Shown here: positions 16,627-25,601 of the stretch, one piece after another
Numbering within the stretch: position 1 is the first letter of the stretch
How the letters are laid out: the number at the start of each line of letters is the position of its first letter
DNA from: Caldilineaceae bacterium
Lineage (GTDB): Bacteria > Chloroflexota > Anaerolineae > Caldilineales > Caldilineaceae
Direction: 5' to 3'
NCBI GenBank assembly: GCA_022824685.1
Contig: JAJDZJ010000212.1
Coordinates: forward strand, 1 to 38,166
DNA length: 38,166 nt
Translations under genes and position numbers: made by a program
The notes under the pieces: model-generated
Databases searched by the model: none
Told to the model about the DNA's origin: nothing
Seen by the model: the letters and a program-made list of their open reading frames with translations, nothing else

Positions 16627-18540
16627 ATGAAGACTGAACGGCTGACGATGGCACAGGCGATCGTTCGTTTTCTCAAGGCGCAGCACAGCGAACGGGATGG
16701 AGTGGAACAGGCTTTTTTTGGCGGCTGCTTTGGGATTTTCGGGCATGGGAATGTGGCGGGCCTGGGGCAGGCGCTGCAGCAGTACCCGGATTTCCGCTAC
16801 TATCAGACGCGCAATGAGCAGGCGATGGTGCATACTGCGGCGGCATACGCGAAGCACAGCAACCGGATGCGGACGCTGGCTTGCACGAGCTCGATCGGGC
16901 CGGGCGCGACAAATATGGTTTCGGGCGCGGCGACGGCAACGATAAACCGGTTGCCTGTGCTTCTTCTCCCGGGCGACATTTTTGCGCGGCGCAATGTGGC
17001 GCCCGTGTTGCAGCAGTTGGAGTCAGAGCACAGCCAGGACATTTCTGTCAATGATTGCTTCAGGCCGGTCAGCCGGTACTGGGATCGGATTAACCGGCCG
17101 GACCAGCTGGTCACATCGTTGATTGAGGCGATGCGTGTGCTGACGAGCCCGGCGGACACGGGCGCGGTAACGCTCTCGATTCCGCAGGATGTGCAGACGG
17201 AGGCATTTGATTATCCTGCGGCGCTGTTTGAGAAGCGGGTATGGTCGGTGCCGCGCAACCGGCCGGACCAGGGGGCATTGCGGCGGGCGGCGGAGGCGAT
17301 CCGCGCGGCGAAGAGGCCGCTGATCATTGCGGGCGGCGGCGTTCTGTACAGCGAGGCGGTGGATGCGCTGCGGGCGTTTGTCGACCGGTTCGGGATTCCT
17401 GTCGCTGAGACGATGGCGGGCAAGGGCAGCCTTGCTTACGACCAACCGCTGCAGTTGGGGGCGGCGGGGGCGACCGGCACATTTGCGGCGGAGCAGGTGG
17501 CTGACGAGGCGGACGTTGTGATTGGCGTCGGCACTCGCTACAGTGATTTCACAACGTCCAGCAAGACGGCGTTCAAGCATCCGGACGTACAGTTCGTGAA
17601 CATTAATGTCGCCGAGTTCGACGCGTACAAGCATTGCGCGATCGCGCTGGTGGGCGATGCGCGGGCCACGCTGGAGGAGTTGAGCGACCTGCTGGGCGGC
17701 TACCGGAACGGCGACGAAAGTGTCGCCAAGGCCCAGAGGCTGCATGACGAGTGGGAAGCGGAGGTGCAGCGCAACTATGATTTGCACGAGGCCGAGAGCG
17801 GGCTGCCCTACCAGGGGGCGCTGATCGGGGCCGTGAACGACGGGGGCGACCCGGACGCGGTGATGGTCTGCGCGGCGGGCAGTTTGCCCGGGGATATGCA
17901 CAAGTTGTGGCGCGCCCGCCATGCCAAGCAGTATCATCTTGAGTACGGTTACTCCTGCATGGGCTATGAGATTGCCGGGGGGTTGGGGATCAAGATGGCC
18001 GACCCGGACCGGGAGGTCTACGTGATGGTGGGCGACGGCAGCTATCTGATGATGAATACAGATTTGATCACGTCGATTCAGGAAGGTTACAAGTTGACTG
18101 TGGTCTTGATGGACAACAGCGGCTTTCGCTCGATTGGGGCGCTCAGCCGTTCGCTGGGCCAGGGGGGGTTTGGCACGCGCTATGTCTTTCCGGACCAGGT
18201 GGAGGTCCCCCACAGGAACGGGCAATCCTATGACAGCCTGCCTGCGGATGGGCCCGGCTATGATGTCGATGCGCTGCCGGTGGATCTGGCAGCGAATGCC
18301 GAGAGCCTGGGATGCCACGTGATCCGCTGCCAAAGCGTGCATGACGTTGTGCAGGCGCTGGAGGATGCCAAGTCGGTTGAGAGGACGACGGTTATCCATG
18401 TGCCCAATGATCGCTATCTTGGCGTTCCGGGCTACAGCTGGTGGGATGTGCCGGTGGCCGAGGTGAGTGAGATGGACGAAGTGAATGCGGCGCGCGAGGA
18501 GTGGGAAGAGATGCGTTCGACGGAGCGGTATTACATTTGA
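16627..18540 (+). CDS. iolD: 3D-(3,5/4)-trihydroxycyclohexane-1,2-dione acylhydrolase (decyclizing)
   Basis: This thiamine-diphosphate enzyme hydrolytically opens the inositol-derived ring. The 637-residue length fits IolD. The N-terminal domain has FGGCFGIFGHGNVAGLGQAL and RNEQAMVHTAAAYAK with the conserved Glu that activates TPP, then SIGPGATNMVSGAA. The C-terminal TPP/Mg motif is GDGSYLMMN at about 467-475, ending near VVLMDNSGF. The start has a strong GGGAGAAGGGGGAAAA site. It lies 162 nt after the Gfo/Idh gene. Confidence 0.95.
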   Translation: MKTERLTMAQAIVRFLKAQHSERDGVEQAFFGGCFGIFGHGNVAGLGQALQQYPDFRYYQTRNEQAMVHTAAAYAKHSNRMRTLACTSSIGPGATNMVSGAATATINRLPVLLLPGDIFARRNVAPVLQQLESEHSQDISVNDCFRPVSRYWDRINRPDQLVTSLIEAMRVLTSPADTGAVTLSIPQDVQTEAFDYPAALFEKRVWSVPRNRPDQGALRRAAEAIRAAKRPLIIAGGGVLYSEAVDALRAFVDRFGIPVAETMAGKGSLAYDQPLQLGAAGATGTFAAEQVADEADVVIGVGTRYSDFTTSSKTAFKHPDVQFVNINVAEFDAYKHCAIALVGDARATLEELSDLLGGYRNGDESVAKAQRLHDEWEAEVQRNYDLHEAESGLPYQGALIGAVNDGGDPDAVMVCAAGSLPGDMHKLWRARHAKQYHLEYGYSCMGYEIAGGLGIKMADPDREVYVMVGDGSYLMMNTDLITSIQEGYKLTVVLMDNSGFRSIGALSRSLGQGGFGTRYVFPDQVEVPHRNGQSYDSLPADGPGYDVDALPVDLAANAESLGCHVIRCQSVHDVVQALEDAKSVERTTVIHVPNDRYLGVPGYSWWDVPVAEVSEMDEVNAAREEWEEMRSTERYYI

Positions 18541-18656
18541 GGCACGTGAGAGTGGACGAATTGCAGGCAGGGCTCTCGCTTGGCGCGGTATCGGGGAGCG
18601 CGGGAGCCGCCTGAGAAACAATTTCAGGCATCGGGTTTCTGCAAAGGAGAATTACA

Positions 18657-19139
18657 GTGGTTGCGTCGGTGACACCGAGGTCGAATGAGGTTGAAAACTA
18701 CGAAAGGGACCGGGGAAAGCCGATGCCGAGCTTCAACCACGGAGTCGTGCAGGCGAATCTGATTATCGCTCTCAATGTCGCCTGTCGAGACAGATTCCTG
18801 ATTGCCAGCGAGCTCTCACTGGCATCTGAACCGCCCATGACTCCTGATATTTCCATCTGTCGCGTGCGGCAGCCTGACTGGCTGCATGACGAAATACGCG
18901 TGGAAGAGGCGCCACTGGCTACGGTTGAAATTGTGTCGCCGTCTCAAAGCATCAGTGACTTTGTACCCAGAATCGAAGCGTATTTCCGCTTTGGCGTACG
19001 GTCGGTCTGGCTGGCGCTTCCGCCGCTGAAACAGGTGGCCGTATTCGTTCCAGGCTCGGAACCCGTGGTTTTTGGCAAGGGAAAGGTTGTCGACGCCGCG
19101 TTGGATGTCAGTGTTGCGCTTGACGAGGTCTTTTCATAG
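18657..19139 (+). CDS. Uma2 family (DUF820) restriction-endonuclease-fold protein, copy 1
   Basis: The 160-residue protein has the PD-(D/E)xK-like layout of Uma2: Asp64 in MTPDISI, Glu91 in TVEIVSPSQS and the helix [17 protein letters not shown]. The family usually has Lys in that helix, but here it is Arg105, so nuclease activity may be altered. GTG start with AAAGGAGA well placed. It aligns without a gap to the 160-residue copy at 19482. It sits between iolD and iolA with no obvious pathway role; Uma2 genes are often multicopy and mobile in Chloroflexota and cyanobacteria. Confidence 0.85.
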   Translation: MVASVTPRSNEVENYERDRGKPMPSFNHGVVQANLIIALNVACRDRFLIASELSLASEPPMTPDISICRVRQPDWLHDEIRVEEAPLATVEIVSPSQSISDFVPRIEAYFRFGVRSVWLALPPLKQVAVFVPGSEPVVFGKGKVVDAALDVSVALDEVFS

Positions 19140-19481
19140 ATGCGGTGAACAGAACAGTTGGGAGGCGAGAGACTGTCAGTTGCGTCCAAGGCACGAGGAA
19201 GCGGAGTGAGGCTACAGGGGCGGTTGATGCGCTTTCCATGGCCGCGTAAGCCGCGATGGGTAGGGCGGGCTCGCCAAAGGCGGGTCAGGTGGAGACGATT
19301 GCGGGAGCAGCATTCCATTGGAGGCTATGTCCCGTACATTTTGGCGCAGGTGACTTAACTTGACGAATTGGCAGACTTGGGTGAAGTTGCAGCGCCGGCA
19401 AACAGCCCGTTGGCTCAAGGTTGCACTGAAGGTGAGATGGTCGGTTCGGCGCGCACTGGTCTTGACAGGAGAACAGGTGAA
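19140..19481. other. gap between the two Uma2 genes
   Basis: 342 nt with no recognised gene. A long in-frame extension of the second Uma2 frame starts at 19368 but encodes low-complexity sequence unlike copy 1. Confidence 0.4.
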
Positions 19482-19964
19482 ATGACCGCAACGCTTCCCG
19501 CAGATACAACTTATTCGGAGAAGTACGAACAGGAACGCGGGAAACCTATGCCCAGCTTCAACCACTACTTTGTTCAGACGCAGTTGCAGTTTGCCCTTCA
19601 TGAGGCTTGCGGAGACAGGTATCTTGTTGGAGGGGAGCTATCACTCAGTACGGAGCCAACGACGACTCCTGACCTTGCTGTCTGCAACTTTCGCCACCCG
19701 GACTGGTTGCACGATGAAGTACGTGCAGTGGAACCCCCGGTCATGGTGGTCGAGATCCTATCCCCTTCGCAGAGCGTCAATGAAATCATCCCCAAAATTG
19801 AGGCCTATTTCCGTTTCGGAATCAGATCGGTGTGGCTGGTGCTTCCCCCGCTGAAACAGGTGGCCGTCTTCACACCGGAGATGGAGCCGCAGGTGTTTGT
19901 AGAGGGCGATGTCGTTGACCCGACCTTGGATGCCAGCGTGTCACTTGACAAGATATTTTCCTAA
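19482..19964 (+). CDS. Uma2 family (DUF820) restriction-endonuclease-fold protein, copy 2
   Basis: This is the tandem paralog of the preceding gene. It is exactly 160 residues and gapless in alignment by eye, with shared blocks such as [18 protein letters not shown] (QPDWLHDE in copy 1) and IEAYFRFG. The active-site set is complete here: Asp64 (TPDLAV), Glu91 ([10 protein letters not shown]) and Lys105 (IPKIEAYF). The ATG at 19482 has AGGAGA about ten bases upstream and matches copy 1's start. It ends 14 nt before the iolA ATG, so it is probably transcribed with it. DNA target unknown. Confidence 0.87.
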   Translation: MTATLPADTTYSEKYEQERGKPMPSFNHYFVQTQLQFALHEACGDRYLVGGELSLSTEPTTTPDLAVCNFRHPDWLHDEVRAVEPPVMVVEILSPSQSVNEIIPKIEAYFRFGIRSVWLVLPPLKQVAVFTPEMEPQVFVEGDVVDPTLDASVSLDKIFS

Positions 19965-19978
19965 AAGGGGTGAGAGAT

Positions 19979-21466
19979 ATGACACAGAGTCAGGAACTGC
20001 TCAACTACGTCAATGGCAGTTGGCAGCATAGCGCTGCAGCGGAGGCGCTTGACGTGCATAACCCTGCGACGGGGGCTGCGATCGCCACGGTGGGGTTGTC
20101 GCCGGCGGCGGAGGTGGATGCGGCGGCACATGCCGGGATGAAAGCCTACGCTTCGTGGCGCGAGACGCCGGTTGTTGATCGCGTCCAGCCGTTGTTCCGG
20201 TTGAAGATGCTGCTGGAGGAGCATTTGGAGGAGATTGGACGGGTGATCACGGAGGAGTGCGGCAAGACGTTTGCCGAGAGCGTGGGCGAGATGCGGCGGG
20301 GCATCGAGAATGTGGAGGTGGCCTGCGGCGCGCCTTCGCTCGTTCAGGGCTGGAATAACGAGGACATTGCCAGCGGGATTGATGAGCATATGCTGCGCCA
20401 GCCGCTGGGCGTCGTGGCCGCGATCACGCCGTTCAATTTTCCCGGCATGATCCCGCTCTGGTTTCTTCCCTACGCGGTGGCGACGGGCAACTGCTTCATT
20501 CTGAAGCCGAGCGAAAAGGTGCCGATGACGACGCAGAAGCTGTTTGCGTTGATCGAAGAGGCCGGATTCCCGCCGGGGGTTGTGCAGCTTGTGAACGGCG
20601 GCGCGGATACGGTCAACGCGATCCTGGATCATCCTGACATTCGGGCGATCAGTTTTGTGGGGTCGACGGCGGTGGCGAAGTATGTTTACAGCCGGGCCAC
20701 CGCGAACGGGAAGCGGGCGCAGTGCCAGGGCGGAGCGAAGAACCCGGTGGTGATCATGCCGGACGCGGACATTGGGTCAACGACGCAGATCATGGGCGAC
20801 TCGGCGTTTGGTTGCGCGGGCCAGCGGTGCCTGGCAGTGTCGGTGGCGGTTACGGTGGGAGAGGCGAAGGACCCGTTTACGGAGAGCATTGCGGACCTGG
20901 CGGCGAGCCGCAAGGTCGGGTATGGGATGGACGAGGCGAGCGAGATGGGTCCGGTCATCACCAGCGAGAGCAGGGATCGGATCGAAGGATTGATTGCGGC
21001 AGGCGCGCAGGAGGGGGCGCGCGTGCTGGTAGACGGACGGCAGAAGCGCGTTGCCGGATATGAAGACGGTTACTGGGTCTTTCCGACGGTATTGGATGCG
21101 GTGGCGCCGACCAGCGAGATTGCCAGCACGGAGATTTTTGGGCCGGTGCTCAGTCTGATGCATGCGGATACGATCGAGGAAGCGATCGCGCTGATCAATG
21201 ATCGGAGCGTGAGCGCGTACGGCAATATGGCCTGTCTGTTCACGAGCAGCGGCGCGGTGGCGCGCCAGTTCCGTCACGAGGTTGACGCCGGCAACATTGG
21301 GATCAACATAGGTGTGGCGGCTCCGATGGCCTTTTTCCCGTTCAGCGGCTGGAATGAGAGCTTCTTTGGCGATCTTCATGCGCAAAGCCGGCATGGGATC
21401 GAGTTCTACACGCAGACGAAGGTTGTGGTGGAGCGCTGGCCGCAGGAGTGGAGCAGGAAGTTCTAG
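19979..21466 (+). CDS. iolA: CoA-acylating (methyl)malonate-semialdehyde dehydrogenase
   Basis: It converts malonate semialdehyde from inositol breakdown to acetyl-CoA and CO2; the same family (mmsA) serves valine degradation. The 495-residue aldehyde dehydrogenase has [17 protein letters not shown], the family's NFPxMxPLW signature. [13 protein letters not shown] follows, and the catalytic Cys284 is in [12 protein letters not shown] at 19979 follows AGGGGTGAG; a GTG at 19970 is also possible. Its place in the cluster supports the inositol role (IolA). Confidence 0.93.
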   Translation: MTQSQELLNYVNGSWQHSAAAEALDVHNPATGAAIATVGLSPAAEVDAAAHAGMKAYASWRETPVVDRVQPLFRLKMLLEEHLEEIGRVITEECGKTFAESVGEMRRGIENVEVACGAPSLVQGWNNEDIASGIDEHMLRQPLGVVAAITPFNFPGMIPLWFLPYAVATGNCFILKPSEKVPMTTQKLFALIEEAGFPPGVVQLVNGGADTVNAILDHPDIRAISFVGSTAVAKYVYSRATANGKRAQCQGGAKNPVVIMPDADIGSTTQIMGDSAFGCAGQRCLAVSVAVTVGEAKDPFTESIADLAASRKVGYGMDEASEMGPVITSESRDRIEGLIAAGAQEGARVLVDGRQKRVAGYEDGYWVFPTVLDAVAPTSEIASTEIFGPVLSLMHADTIEEAIALINDRSVSAYGNMACLFTSSGAVARQFRHEVDAGNIGINIGVAAPMAFFPFSGWNESFFGDLHAQSRHGIEFYTQTKVVVERWPQEWSRKF

Positions 21467-21521
21467 GGGCGGGCTCTGATCGCGATCCGGATTCAGATTG
21501 ACGCGCGCCCCGCCGACTGCG

Positions 21522-21536
21522 GTGTCCTCAGGACAC
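21522..21536. promoter_or_regulatory. 15-bp palindrome, possible operator
   Basis: GTGTCCT-C-AGGACAC is a perfect dyad 64 nt upstream of the next Gfo/Idh ATG. It could be a repressor site or a hairpin after iolA (no T tract follows). Confidence 0.3.
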
Positions 21537-21599
21537 GATGGAAGGCGGGGCCGTTTTGAATCAGGCGGGCAATGAAAACGGGAGGCAAGCGAGAACCGC

Positions 21600-22817
21600 A
21601 TGGCCCGAGAGATAGGCATTGGCGTGATCGGCATGGGCTGGATGGGGACGGTTCACAGCCGGTCGTACAGGATGTTGAACGACCGATTCCACGACAGCGG
21701 CGTTCAGGCCAAGTTGGTGGTCTGCGCCGACGATGTGGCGCACCGGGCGGAGGAGGCCAGGCGGACGCTGGGTTTCGCCGAATCCACGACGGACTGGCGT
21801 GAGGTGGTCGAGCATCCAGAGGTGGAGGTGGTGAACATTGCCGCGCCCAATTTTCTGCACAGGGAGATGGTAGAGGCGGCTACGGCGGCGGGAAAGCACG
21901 TCTTTTGCGAGAAGCCGGTCGGCCGCAGCCCGCAGGAGACGGCCGCGATTGAAAGGATGGCGCGTGCCGCCGGGGTGATGAGCTTTGTGGGATTCAACTA
22001 CCGGTGGGCCCCAATGGTGCGGCATTGCAAGGCGCTTATCGAGGCGGGGACGTTGGGGCAGCTGACGCACTACCGGGGCCGGTTTTTCACCATGTACGGC
22101 AGCAACCCTTATGGGATGCTGACGTGGCGGTTCAAGAAAGAGCAGGCGGGCCTGGGCGTGCTTGGTGATATTATGTCCCATACGGTTGATATGGCGCACA
22201 TGCTTGTCGGCCCGATTCGGCGGCTGGTGAGCAGCCGGCATACATTTATAGGGGCGCGTCCTCTGCCTGTGCCGGGACAGGGCACGCATTTTTCATTGGG
22301 CAAGGAGGGCGATCCGACCGGCGAAGTGGAAAACGAGGACTATGTTGGCGCGCTGGTCGAGTTTGAGAATGGGGTGCGAGGCAGCTTTGAGGCGTGCCGT
22401 GTGATTTTCGGCCCGAAGTGCGAGATGTCGTTCGGGGTGAACGGCACGGCGGGGGCGGCCAACTGGAACTTCGAGCGCATGAACGAACTGGAGCTGTACC
22501 TGCCCGGTACGGACGGGATGCAGGACGGCTACACTACGCTGCTGGGGGGACCGGCCTACCCGGACCACGGGCGATTCAACCCGGGCGACGGCATCGGGCT
22601 GGGCTATGAGGACCTGAAGGTACTGGAGGCGCACAACTTTCTGATGTCGATCGCGGAAGGCGTGCAGCGGGCGCCGAGCTTTGCGGATGCGCTGCGCCTG
22701 GCGGAGGTGCAGGAGGCGATGACGCGCTCGTGGGAGAGCGCGTCGTGGGAGGAAGTGCGGCCGCTTGCAGAGGAGGAGGGCAGCCGGCAGGCGCCCAAGG
22801 TAAAGGGAGAGAGCTGA
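21600..22817 (+). CDS. Gfo/Idh/MocA family oxidoreductase, copy 2
   Basis: The 405-residue dehydrogenase has the NAD loop GVIGMGWMGTVHSRSY, the catalytic-lysine motif FCEKPVGRSPQET and GFNYRWAPMVRH after it. A DIMSHTVDMAHML segment carries the His of the active site. It is longer than IolG because of a C-terminal extension, and its substrate may differ. GGAGG lies about 13 bases before the ATG. One base separates its stop from the next gene, so three dehydrogenases form one unit. Confidence 0.86.
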   Translation: MAREIGIGVIGMGWMGTVHSRSYRMLNDRFHDSGVQAKLVVCADDVAHRAEEARRTLGFAESTTDWREVVEHPEVEVVNIAAPNFLHREMVEAATAAGKHVFCEKPVGRSPQETAAIERMARAAGVMSFVGFNYRWAPMVRHCKALIEAGTLGQLTHYRGRFFTMYGSNPYGMLTWRFKKEQAGLGVLGDIMSHTVDMAHMLVGPIRRLVSSRHTFIGARPLPVPGQGTHFSLGKEGDPTGEVENEDYVGALVEFENGVRGSFEACRVIFGPKCEMSFGVNGTAGAANWNFERMNELELYLPGTDGMQDGYTTLLGGPAYPDHGRFNPGDGIGLGYEDLKVLEAHNFLMSIAEGVQRAPSFADALRLAEVQEAMTRSWESASWEEVRPLAEEEGSRQAPKVKGES

Positions 22818-22818
22818 G

Positions 22819-23928
22819 ATGTCGGAAAGAGTCAGGGTCGGAGTTGTCAGCACGAGCTGGTGGGCGGATGCGATGTACTTGCCGGCGTTGGACGCGCATC
22901 CTGGGGCGGATGTTGTCGCGGTCTGCGGGCGCAACCTGGAGCGAGCGGAGGCTTTTGCCGGGCGCTGGGGCATCCCGCAGGTGTATACGGATGCGGGGTC
23001 TTTGATTGGGAGCGGAGAGATCGACGCGCTGGTGGTTGCGTCCGGCCATGAGAGTCACTATCCGATCACGATGGAGGCGCTGGAAGCTGGCCTGCATGTT
23101 CTATGCGAAAAGCCCCTGGCGTTGCGTTACAGTCATGCTGAGGAGATGGCGGTCCTGGCGGCGGATAAGGGATTGACGCATTGCACGCCCTTCACCTACC
23201 GGTTCATGCCGACCAACCGGTATATCATGGAACTGATCGAGGATGGTTACATTGGCAGACCGTATCATCTGAATCTGCGGTACTATACCGGCTATGCTCG
23301 CACGCCCGGCTATGGATGGCGGCATGATCGGGCCTATTCGGCCACAGGCGTGCTGGGAAATATCGCGTCGCATTTCTTCTATTTGGCGTACTGGTGGTTT
23401 GGCGAGGTAACGGATGTGTTTTGCCTTGCGGGGGAATTTGTCGACCGGCCGAGCGAGACGCCTGAAGGGGAGCCCTATGACCGGACAGAGGACGCGGCGT
23501 ACACGTTGCTGCGCTTTGCCAACGGCGCGCAGGGGCTGGTGCAGGCGTCGGCCGTTTGCACGGAGGAGACGGCGTTCGGGCAGAGGCATGAGTTTGATCT
23601 GCACGGCGAGGAAGGCACTTTGCGCAGCGTGATCGACTGGGACAGGCGGCAGGATGTTGAGGGCACGAGGCGGGGTGAAGGGCCAACGCGGCCGCTTGAA
23701 TTGCCGGAGCATGTCTGGGGCGCGGCGCGCAGCGATACGGTGCATAACACATATCGCGATGTTTTCCGCGTCGAGGACCACATGACGAGGGGTTGGATCA
23801 ATGCGATCGCAGCGGGACAGCCGTTCAGCCCCAGCCTGGAGGATGGCGCGGTCGTGCAGCGGATCATAGACGCGGCGGCTCTGAGCGCGGTAGAAGGTCG
23901 GTGGGTTGCGATTCAGGAGATCGGCTGA
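22819..23928 (+). CDS. Gfo/Idh/MocA family oxidoreductase, copy 3
   Basis: This 369-residue protein has an unusual nucleotide-loop region (GVVSTSWWADAMYLPAL) in place of the GxGxxG of its neighbours, as in a known subset of the family. The catalytic lysine motif LCEKPLALRYSHAEEM and a later LGNIASHFFYLAYWW segment are present. It could be a dehydrogenase for a modified sugar, or one using a tightly bound cofactor differently. The ATG follows the previous stop directly, with GGGAGAG upstream inside the previous gene. Confidence 0.82.
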   Translation: MSERVRVGVVSTSWWADAMYLPALDAHPGADVVAVCGRNLERAEAFAGRWGIPQVYTDAGSLIGSGEIDALVVASGHESHYPITMEALEAGLHVLCEKPLALRYSHAEEMAVLAADKGLTHCTPFTYRFMPTNRYIMELIEDGYIGRPYHLNLRYYTGYARTPGYGWRHDRAYSATGVLGNIASHFFYLAYWWFGEVTDVFCLAGEFVDRPSETPEGEPYDRTEDAAYTLLRFANGAQGLVQASAVCTEETAFGQRHEFDLHGEEGTLRSVIDWDRRQDVEGTRRGEGPTRPLELPEHVWGAARSDTVHNTYRDVFRVEDHMTRGWINAIAAGQPFSPSLEDGAVVQRIIDAAALSAVEGRWVAIQEIG

Positions 23929-23938
23929 GGGGGACGCC

Positions 23939-24958
23939 GTGGGCAACGAAATCAGATTCGGGATTCTAGGCGCCGGGCGGATTGGTCAGGTTCATGCGGA
24001 GAATCTGACGCGGCACGTTCAGGAGGCGGAGGTTGTCGCGATTGCGGATGTCGTTCCAGAAGCGGCGGAGCGGGCGGCACGGCGTTTTGGAATCCCGCGG
24101 GCAAGTGGAGATCCGGTGGAGATTTTCAACCGTGACGACGTAGACGCGGTTGCGATCTGTTCATCAACGGAGACGCATGCTGATTTCATCATACGGGCGG
24201 CGCGGTCCGGCAAGCATGCATTTTGCGAGAAACCGATTGCGCTGGACCTGGGTGCAGTCGACGCAGCCCTGGCTTCTGTGGCCGAAAGCGGGACAAAGCT
24301 GCAGATTGGCTTCAACCGGCGATTTGATCCGAACTTCCGCGGCATACGCGATGCAGTGCGGGAAGGCGAGATTGGCACGCCCTATCTTGTGCAGATCACC
24401 AGCCGCGATCCGGCCCCGCCGCCGATCGGATATGTGAAGAGTTCGGGGGGGTTGTTCCTGGACATGATGATTCATGACTTTGACATGGCGCGGTTTCTTC
24501 TGGACGACGAGGTGGAGGCGGTGTCGGCTGCCGGGGCGGTACGGGTGGATCCGGCGATCGGCGCGGCTGGGGACATTGACACAGCGGTCGTCTCCATACG
24601 GTACCGGTGCGGGGCGCTTGGGGTAATCACCAACTCGCGCCAGGCAGTATACGGGTCGGACCAGAGAGTAGAGGTGTTGGGCTCGCTGGGGTCGGTGTCA
24701 TGCGAAAACAATACGCCAGACCGGGTCATCAGGCAGACTGAGGCCGGCGTGATCCATGCCAAGCCGCTGTATTTCTTCCTTGAACGTTATCAGGCTGCAT
24801 ACGCTGACGAGTTGCGCTCGTTCATTCGCGCCATCCGGGAGGACCGCGAGGTCGAGGTAACGGGGGCGGATGGGCGTGCTCCGGTTGCGCTGGCGCTGGC
24901 GGCGGGTTTGTCGTATCGGGAGCAGCGCGTTGTGGCGTTGCGCGAAATCGGTGCGTGA
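23939..24958 (+). CDS. iolG: myo-inositol 2-dehydrogenase
   Basis: It oxidises myo-inositol to 2-keto-myo-inositol with NAD+, the first pathway step. The 339-residue protein is the closest of the four family members to canonical IolG: GILGAGRIGQVHAENL, Lys98 in FCEKPIALDL, GFNRRFDPNF, and Asp175/His179 in FLDMMIHDFDMARF, matching the Lys/Asp/His triad of Bacillus IolG. GTG start at 23939 with GAGGGGG six bases upstream. The longer frame to 23906 overlaps copy 3 and is less likely. It is the last gene of the cluster. Confidence 0.92.
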   Translation: MGNEIRFGILGAGRIGQVHAENLTRHVQEAEVVAIADVVPEAAERAARRFGIPRASGDPVEIFNRDDVDAVAICSSTETHADFIIRAARSGKHAFCEKPIALDLGAVDAALASVAESGTKLQIGFNRRFDPNFRGIRDAVREGEIGTPYLVQITSRDPAPPPIGYVKSSGGLFLDMMIHDFDMARFLLDDEVEAVSAAGAVRVDPAIGAAGDIDTAVVSIRYRCGALGVITNSRQAVYGSDQRVEVLGSLGSVSCENNTPDRVIRQTEAGVIHAKPLYFFLERYQAAYADELRSFIRAIREDREVEVTGADGRAPVALALAAGLSYREQRVVALREIGA

Positions 24959-25182
24959 AGGCGAGTCATGGGTCAGCCGGCGGTGTGCGGTCCAAGATAG
25001 ACTATTGGCATTCTTCTAGCTGGGCTTCCTATTCCCTCTTGATTTAGACGGCCAGCAGGCTGCCTGCTGCCTTGATTCGGCGGAGCAGTTGAACGCGCCC
25101 GCGAGCCGGAGGAAGGCGCGGTTCGCGGCGCTGGGTGGGGTCGAAGGTACAAGAGGGGGAACGGCAGTGGGTTAGGGGAGGG
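24959..25182. other. intergenic after iolG, weak hairpin
   Basis: CAGCAGG-CTG-CCTGCTG (25053-25069) is a 7-bp hairpin without a T tract, so it is at most a weak terminator. No gene is recognised. Confidence 0.35.
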
Positions 25183-25408
25183 GATGGCGCCGCAGGGCGG
25201 GAATACGGGTGAGCGACGGGGAGGGCGCCCACAAGGGGCGTCCCTACAGGAGGGTGATGGGGTAGGGAGACACTTTTGGGGCGGCGTTGCGGGGGAGATA
25301 GGCCGGGATGGCGCCGCAAGGCGGGAATACGGGGAAAGACGGGGAGGGCGCCCACAAGGGGCGCCCCTACAGGGGGGTGTTGGGGTAGGGGGACACTTTG
25401 GAGCTGAT
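25183..25408. repeat. two-copy direct repeat, 124-bp period, with palindromic GGGCGCCC core
   Basis: Copy 1 starts at 25183 and copy 2 at 25307; both start GATGGCGCCGCA and run in parallel to GGACACTTT or GAGACACTTTT. Each contains GGGCGCCCACAAGGGGCG(C/T)CCCTACAGG, a GGGCGCCC/GGGGCGCCC hairpin of a type I associate with dispersed REP-like intergenic repeats of Chloroflexota. Non-coding. Confidence 0.8.
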
Positions 25409-25601
25409 TTGCAGGTGTGCCGGAGCGGGCGTAATGGGTGAGGGTTTCGGGGTCGCCTTTGGGAAATTACATTCGATGGTGGAGCCAGTATCTGCTGACA
25501 TTCTCAGGTCTGGACTGCGCTGACGGGTAAGTTGGCGGTGCCTTGGCGAATGGGGATGTGGTACACTTTGGAGACCGGGTTAGCTGCCGCGTTTTGGGAC
25601 G
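25409..25601. other. intergenic before the secreted glycosidase gene
   Basis: No clear promoter pair or ribosome site was found in this stretch, which leaves the start of the next gene uncertain. Confidence 0.35.

Noticed and set aside
17023..18621. 532-codon open frame antisense to iolD
   Set aside because: It is a composition effect of GC-rich codon usage: Arg/His/Pro-rich, no family features, and fully covered by a certain gene.
25183..25408. Possible CRISPR array
   Set aside because: Two long copies with near-identical inner sequence; it is a tandem duplication with a REP-like core.
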